Assembly: GCA_034509425.1 (NCBI GenBank)
Contig: JAVTVJ010001779.1
Span: 1-64,000, forward strand
Source of the DNA: Eopsaltria australis
Taxonomy: Eukaryota; Chordata; Aves; Passeriformes; Petroicidae
Reading direction: 5' to 3'
DNA length: 64,000 nt
Positions 59,396-64,000 of the stretch are shown piece after piece. Position 1 is the first letter of the stretch; each line of letters begins with the position of its first letter. The notes under the pieces were generated by a model, which was not told the DNA's origin, did no database searches, and saw only the letters and a list, made by a program, of their open reading frames with translations. The position numbers and the translations under genes are program-made.

Positions 59396-59713
59396 TGTAG
59401 GGTTACACTATGTGTGTTGTGAGTATTGTGGTTTGTGACCTTATAGGGTATTGTTTATCTTTTCTGTTTATATAATGGCACATCCTGTGTTTGGGATTGT
59501 ATAAAGGGAATTTTCACTGTGTAGTAGAAGGCAGTAGCCATAGTAGTAGCCATAGGGCAGTAGCCATAGTAGGAGTCATAGGAGTAGTCTTAGGAAAGTA
59601 GTGTAATATGTAGTAGTCTCTGTCTAATAGAGGACCAGCCTTTCTGGGAATTGAATTTCATAAACAACATATTTGGACATCTTGGACTAATGTATCCAGC
59701 ATCTCTAAGTAGT
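59396..59713 (+). other. Possible U3/LTR start of another ERV inside the composite
   Basis: TGTAGGGTTACAC directly follows a polypurine tract. TATATAA (59469-59475) and TATAAA (59500-59505) follow, then a repeated CAGTAGCCATAG word (about 59530-59580). It has the layout of a 3' LTR, but no matching second copy exists in the window and no 3' boundary or TSD is visible. Confidence 0.4.
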
Positions 59714-61333
59714 TGTCATGGAGTAATTACTGTTAAAAATTCCTGGTGTAGAAAGAGGAGGCAGTCGGAAATGAGGTAGCCGGCATAAAACTCCGCCTAC
59801 AAAAAAAACTCATAAAACCAAGAAAACACCTGAAAAAGCTCTCTTTGAGGCTTCTGGTTCACTGAGGAAAGAAGTCGCTCTCCCTCTCCGCGCCAGAGCT
59901 GGGTAAGGTCTCTCCAGGCCACGTAGTCTGGGGCTGCCAACCCGCATGGCGCGGGGAGGGGGGAGGGGAGAGAGAGAACCTAAGCCGTTTCATCCTGCTG
60001 CCCCTGGCCAAAGAACTTCACCGGCTCCGTTCGCCTAGCCTGAGCCAGGCTGGTCCCCTCTCTGTGGCACGGCCCAGTGGGAAGAGGTTTTTGGGGTCTG
60101 GCCCCGTGGACCTCGGGAGTGCCCCGCCCAGGTAGCTCCTCAGTGAACTCAGCACAAGAGAGAGAGAAGAGCTCGGACCGGGCTCCAGCCGGGTGGCCCC
60201 AGGTGGCCCGGCGCAGAAAAGAAGCCTAGAACAACTCTTTACAGCATGGGCGCAGTCCCGCCAGGCCTCCACGACTAAAACACAGCTTGGATGGGGGGGC
60301 AGCGCAGACGGGATCTTTTCTTCTGGTTCAGGCATGAACTTATAACATTCAAACCATGCGGGCAAAAGCCACGTGACCATCACCCAGCTGAAAAGACAAA
60401 TTAACTGTTCTGTTCTAATATCAAAAAAGGACTTTGGGGGCATTCATTTTCTCCTCCCACACAAAAAGAGCACAAGAATGAAGGCACCTACAAAAGGTAC
60501 AATATAGAGACTTTAAGTTAATGAATATAACCAAGCTTATTTTCAAAGAAGGAAGAGATGAGGAGTGATTTAATGCTGAAAATTCTTTTGTAAAAACATG
60601 TTGATAAAGTTGGCTGTAATATACCCTGTAATATATGAATAATGGTCTAAAAGAGGTGAGGAAAAGGGAATGTAATGTTCTAGGTTGTAAGCAGCGGACT
60701 AAGACTTTTGTGTATAAGATGTTTTTTTTCCTCGCCCCAGGAAACAGTAGAAGAAGACTTGTGTTGCCCATGATGAAGAAAGGGGATGTCGTTGTCACTG
60801 TAATAGAAACATTTACTCTCAAAAAGAACACCTCAATGACCATCATATGTCCATTGGTAGTAGCCTTGGGAAAGCTACTGAAATGGGAAGGGATCTGGAG
60901 AAGCAAATGTCTCCCTTCAAGGGGAGGGTTGCTTGCTGGAAAGCTAATAACCATGGAAACTATGTTTCCTATGGGGTTCAACATGATAAAACAAAAGAAA
61001 ACTTCTCTCTCTACATAAATTAAGAAAACTGTTTTGTTCCAGAGGTGGTAGATTAACTATAAGTTGAAGTGTTACCTTTTGTATAGTCAGTAAGAAAGAA
61101 AATGGAAAAGGTGGGGAGGGGAAAAGAGTGTTCTAAAAGGTTTGGTGTTGATGCCTGATATTATTCCTATGTTAAGTCTGTTAATAAAATTCCTTTTTTG
61201 TATTCCTTAAAGTATAAATCTGCTTTGCCTACTATTAATCCTTATCTCACAACAAAATCAAATAATCTTGACTACAAAATTGATGTTTATACCTAATTTT
61301 TATCCCCATAACCTCATAAATCGCAACAGTAGT
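59709..61333 (+). mobile_element. Solo LTR, long 1.6-kb subfamily B, nested (with 5-bp TSD)
   Basis: LTR 59714-61328 (1615 bp) starts TGTCATGGAGTAA and ends ATCGCAACA, perfect GTAGT flanks (59709-59713, 61329-61333). AATAAA is near 61190, followed by CTGCTTTGCCTAC as in family A. It is in sense with the provirus. Length, end structure and the poly(A)-region text tie it to family A (27410-29026, 47454-49072). The truncated copy at 1-984 is its closest relative here. Confidence 0.94.
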
Positions 61334-62110
61334 TTAAATATCAAAATAAAAATGATTATTGTAAAGGCAGTTTAGGGGCAGAAATGAGAGACAGCAAATT
61401 TGCTATTAAGAACATTGATACAACCAAAGAATTTCCCCCAGGGTAGCTTTTAATTTATGGAGACCGGGCATGGCAAGGAATTCCCGCAAGGGTTTATGGA
61501 GGACCTTGTTATATTGGCAAACTCACTTTTTGCCCCCTCAATGGCCAACGTCTTACAAAATGTAAGTAGAACCAGAACAAAACGATCAGTAGAACAACTG
61601 GGCCTTGATTGTAAGGATAAGGTGGAGTTACAAGGAAAAGTATCCCGAGTATTAATGTCATTGTTTGTGCCAGGAGCTGCCGCTGAAAATGCACTGTAAG
61701 TAATAGGCCACTTAGCCTGTTGGACAGCTAAACAGCTTAACCTAACGTCAAGCATAATTTCAGAACTGTTACAGGACGTTGATAGTGTTAGGCATGCAGT
61801 GCCGCAAAACAGAGCCGCTATAGACTTCTTGTTACTGGCTCAAGATCATGGTTATAAAGAGTTTGGTAGAATGTACTGTATGAATCTATCTGACCACTCT
61901 CAATCAATTCATGCTCATTTACGACAATTGAAGGAAAACATGAAGAAGATAAAGATAGTAGAATCGCCTGTAGAAAATTGGCTAGCAAGCCTAGATATTA
62001 AGGGCTGGTTAATGAAGTTTGTAAAGATGAGACTGATAGTTTTAGCGATTATTATAATCATAAGTGTATTATTGCCATGTATAGTTAAGTGTTTCATGAA
62101 AACAGTATAA
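61334..62110 (+). pseudogene. env: env remnant: surface-protein end and alpharetrovirus-type transmembrane protein
   Basis: The frame at 61459-61569 reads a conserved surface-protein end ([19 protein letters not shown]). One frame shift later comes a furin-type RTKR site (61574-61585) and the transmembrane subunit. After the cleavage site a Cys (61610) and a later Cys (HLACW) flank an internal fusion-peptide-like segment, the alpharetrovirus arrangement. One stop TAA (61697-61699) interrupts it. The QNRAAIDFLLLAQ immunosuppressive-type segment follows at 61799-61843. The CX6CC motif reads Y-X6-Y-C (61853-61879), so two of three cysteines are lost. A membrane span lies at about 62027-62089, with stop at 62110. 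Most of the surface domain is missing. Confidence 0.9.
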
Positions 62111-62140
62111 AAAATTGTAAACCAGGTCTGGATTGCTCAA

Positions 62141-62155
62141 AGAAAAGAAGGGGGA
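62141..62155 (+). other. Polypurine tract of the composite provirus
   Basis: AGAAAAGAAGGGGGA lies two bases before the 3' LTR start at 62158. Confidence 0.9.
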
Positions 62156-62157
62156 TT

Positions 62158-62548
62158 TGTTGGGAATAACTATCTCCATCTGTGTGGACATAAGTGAGCA
62201 ATCCAGGCTCTTTGGATGAGAAATAGGCCTCTGTGCAAGGTCACCCAAAAAGGCATTTGTGAGAAAGGGACATGCAGAGACTGTAAACAATCCCCAGGTG
62301 TCTGAGGAGAAACTTGGCAGATGAAACTATTATTGTAACCTTCTGATACTAACTTAGTGCTCTAATTAGAGTAGAGAAAATACTGTGTGAAAGCTTTGTG
62401 TGAGAAAACTGTGAACTGTAGAAGAAAAACTTATCACATAGCTTTATTTTTAGCACACTGTAGGATATAAGTATGCTTACTGCCTGAAATAAAATGGCTT
62501 CACTTTGATCACATTGATCTGGCGTGATGTCCCATCATTTTCCCCACA
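62158..62548 (+). repeat. 3' LTR of the composite provirus
   Basis: 391 bp, TGTTGGGAATAAC...CCCCACA. It differs from the 5' LTR by an A/G and a T/C substitution, a 4-bp and a 1-bp indel. Poly(A) signal and TATA are as in the 5' LTR. The right TSD ATAAAG is at 62549-62554. Confidence 0.95.
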
Positions 62549-62554
62549 ATAAAG

Positions 62555-64000
62555 CTTTTCTTTTTTGCTTGAACTGTTAATTTTCTCCAAATGGGAAGTG
62601 CAGATGAGGACTTCAGAAAGGACAGAGAGGTAACTGAGGGGTCTATTTATATATAAAGTGATGAAGCAATAAAGCAGTAAAATTAGCCTAAGTCTAATGA
62701 GTGATGATAAGGATTAATGTAACAGCATCCAAAAGGGAGGTGGGAGGAAAGCCTGAATGAAAAACTACATTTACCAGTAAGCAATGCATCCTTTCATGCC
62801 TTAAAAAGAAAAAAAAAAAAAAAAAAAGGCTGGGAAAAAAATGTGGGTGAAATTGTGCCCTGCTGTTCTAGTCACTTCATCTCACAATCCCTTTCATAAA
62901 CATACTGAGTTCTGTCTCATAAGTGGCAAGTTCTGTGCCTCCTCTCAGTCCCAACAAGCTGTTCCTGAACATCTGACCAATCATTAAGAACATTCATCTC
63001 ACTGCAGATTAAATTTTTCATCACCAGTTTGCACTTCTGTGTGACGTGATAGTTACCACATAAGAGCTGTTGTACTTTTCTGCAAGGTCTACCATTTTCA
63101 ATAATTAATATTTAGGGACCTTGAATTACAGAAGCCCAAACTAAACTGGACACCAGAAATGTCACTCTTGTTTCTTTCACTGTGGTAATGTGGCTAGAAT
63201 AACAAAGCAAAGTTTTGACAAAATGATGGAAAAATGATTTAAAATGTCACATAACTATTCAGCGATGAGAATATGAATGTGACAAACCAATTTTTTTTTT
63301 CTTTATAACTTGTGTTCTAATCTATTTTATATAGACATGTCTGCAGATTTGGAGCTCCAAACCGTATTTACACAGTCCAGGAATCCAGATCAAGAGTTTC
63401 AGCTTTAACTTCTTAGCCACTGTTTCTATATGCTCTTTTGAACTAGATGTAAACAGGTGGAAGCTAAGCAGTAAGTAGATCTAAATAGAAGTAAATACTT
63501 TTCTCCAAATCCACTTTAGGGCAGTTGAATTGAATATTGACTTTTGGGTTATTTTTCCCTTCAACAATATGTCAAGGTATACACTGCCTAGCATTTCTCA
63601 GCCCTGTATAACATGTAATAGATAACAGCCACTACATTTAGTTTTTCTTATTAGCTACACTTATACCTAAAAATACTTCTTTGATATTAACAACTTTATG
63701 TTAACTTCTTTGATATTAACTTTGATATTAAGCAATCAGGTAAATTCAGCATCCTTAGCTGAATTTTAAAAGTCACATTCTAGCCTTCTGTCAAGCTTCT
63801 GAGTGTCTTCCTTGGCCTTCTTCTGTTTGCTCCATTCTGATTTCTCTTTTCATGAGCATGAGTAACAAGAGTTGTATATGCATTCTGCAAGAAGACTAAG
63901 ATGGCATAAATTAACAGTGGGATCAATATCTTCCTGCCTCCACTGGAAATCTCTGTTCTGCTTTACTAAGATTTTTTTTTTCTTTTTCACAGCTCCATCA
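62555..64000. other. Unique AT-rich DNA, no gene seen
   Basis: An A-rich run lies at about 62805-62827. A short near-repeat of TTCTTTGATATTAAC occurs around 63677-63730. There is no exon or RNA gene I can support. Confidence 0.55.

Larger units (their letters stand above)
54597..62548 (+). mobile_element. Composite provirus with ALV-type primer site and alpharetrovirus-like env, pol-less
   Basis: Two LTRs (394 and 391 bp) differ by two substitutions, a 4-bp indel and a 1-bp indel. A perfect 6-bp TSD ATAAAG flanks the element (54591-54596, 62549-62554). The primer-binding site matches tRNA-Trp, as used by avian leukosis/sarcoma viruses. The interior holds a structured leader, a gag-like remnant, no recognisable pol, three nested solo LTRs (55652-55997, 56700-57365, 59714-61328), a 67-bp minisatellite, and an env transmembrane remnant, then the polypurine tract. 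It cannot move by itself. LTR identity says young while the interior says old, so it may have been copied in trans as a composite or had its LTRs homogenised. Confidence 0.92.

Noticed and set aside
59709..61254. LTR subfamily B ending at CTCACAACA (61254)
   Set aside because: No TSD fits there. Ending at 61328 gives a perfect GTAGT duplication and the same length as family A.

Overview
The window reads as bird nuclear DNA, most likely from a passerine or other neoavian. The CR1 LINE fragments keep the bird CR1 tail (ATTCTATG-type ends), the long-terminal-repeat (LTR) families are bird-like, and no host coding gene could be recognised. About 28 of the 64 kb (roughly 44%) is endogenous retrovirus (ERV) or LTR sequence. 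That is far above the usual bird average and suggests an ERV refuge such as the W chromosome or a gene-poor autosomal region. The placement is inference only.

Left part (1-12.6 kb). A truncated antisense LTR (1-984) is followed by a nearly complete minus-strand gammaretrovirus-like provirus (2619-10786). It has two LTRs, a 4-bp target-site duplication (TSD, TTGT), a polypurine tract, gag (matrix, proline-rich, capsid, one zinc knuckle), protease, reverse transcriptase, RNase H and integrase, but no env. It is dead: stops, frameshifts and lost catalytic residues. Two younger solo LTRs sit inside it, one in its own 3' LTR (2778-3119) and one in RNase H (4825-5458). Another LTR with a 72-bp tandem repeat lies at 11.8-12.6 kb.

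Middle part (12.6-54.6 kb). AT-rich, gene-free DNA is sprinkled with solo LTRs, most with clean TG...CA ends and TSDs: 21300-21943, about 22374-22957, 24196-24858, 27410-29026, 30360-31405, about 31968-32541, 32920-33571, about 36355-37402, 38649-39269, 43586-44200, 47454-49072 and about 49078-49613. CR1 fragments lie near 20.8, 26.6 and 34.4 kb.

Right part (54.6-62.5 kb). A second, plus-strand provirus has almost identical LTRs (two substitutions and two small indels in about 390 bp), a perfect 6-bp TSD (ATAAAG) and a tRNA-Trp primer-binding site identical to the avian leukosis virus type. Its leader carries an array of GNRA-type hairpins. It has a gag remnant, no recognisable pol, and an alpharetrovirus-type env transmembrane remnant. 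Three solo LTRs, a 67-bp minisatellite and an unassigned 1.8-kb stretch with its own polypurine tract and U3-like start also lie inside. The mismatch between young LTRs and an old, composite interior is the most unusual feature of the window.

No element encodes a complete working set of proteins. The window is a layered record of retroviral insertion: the order of events can be read from nesting and TSDs, and in one case from an internal empty-site control.
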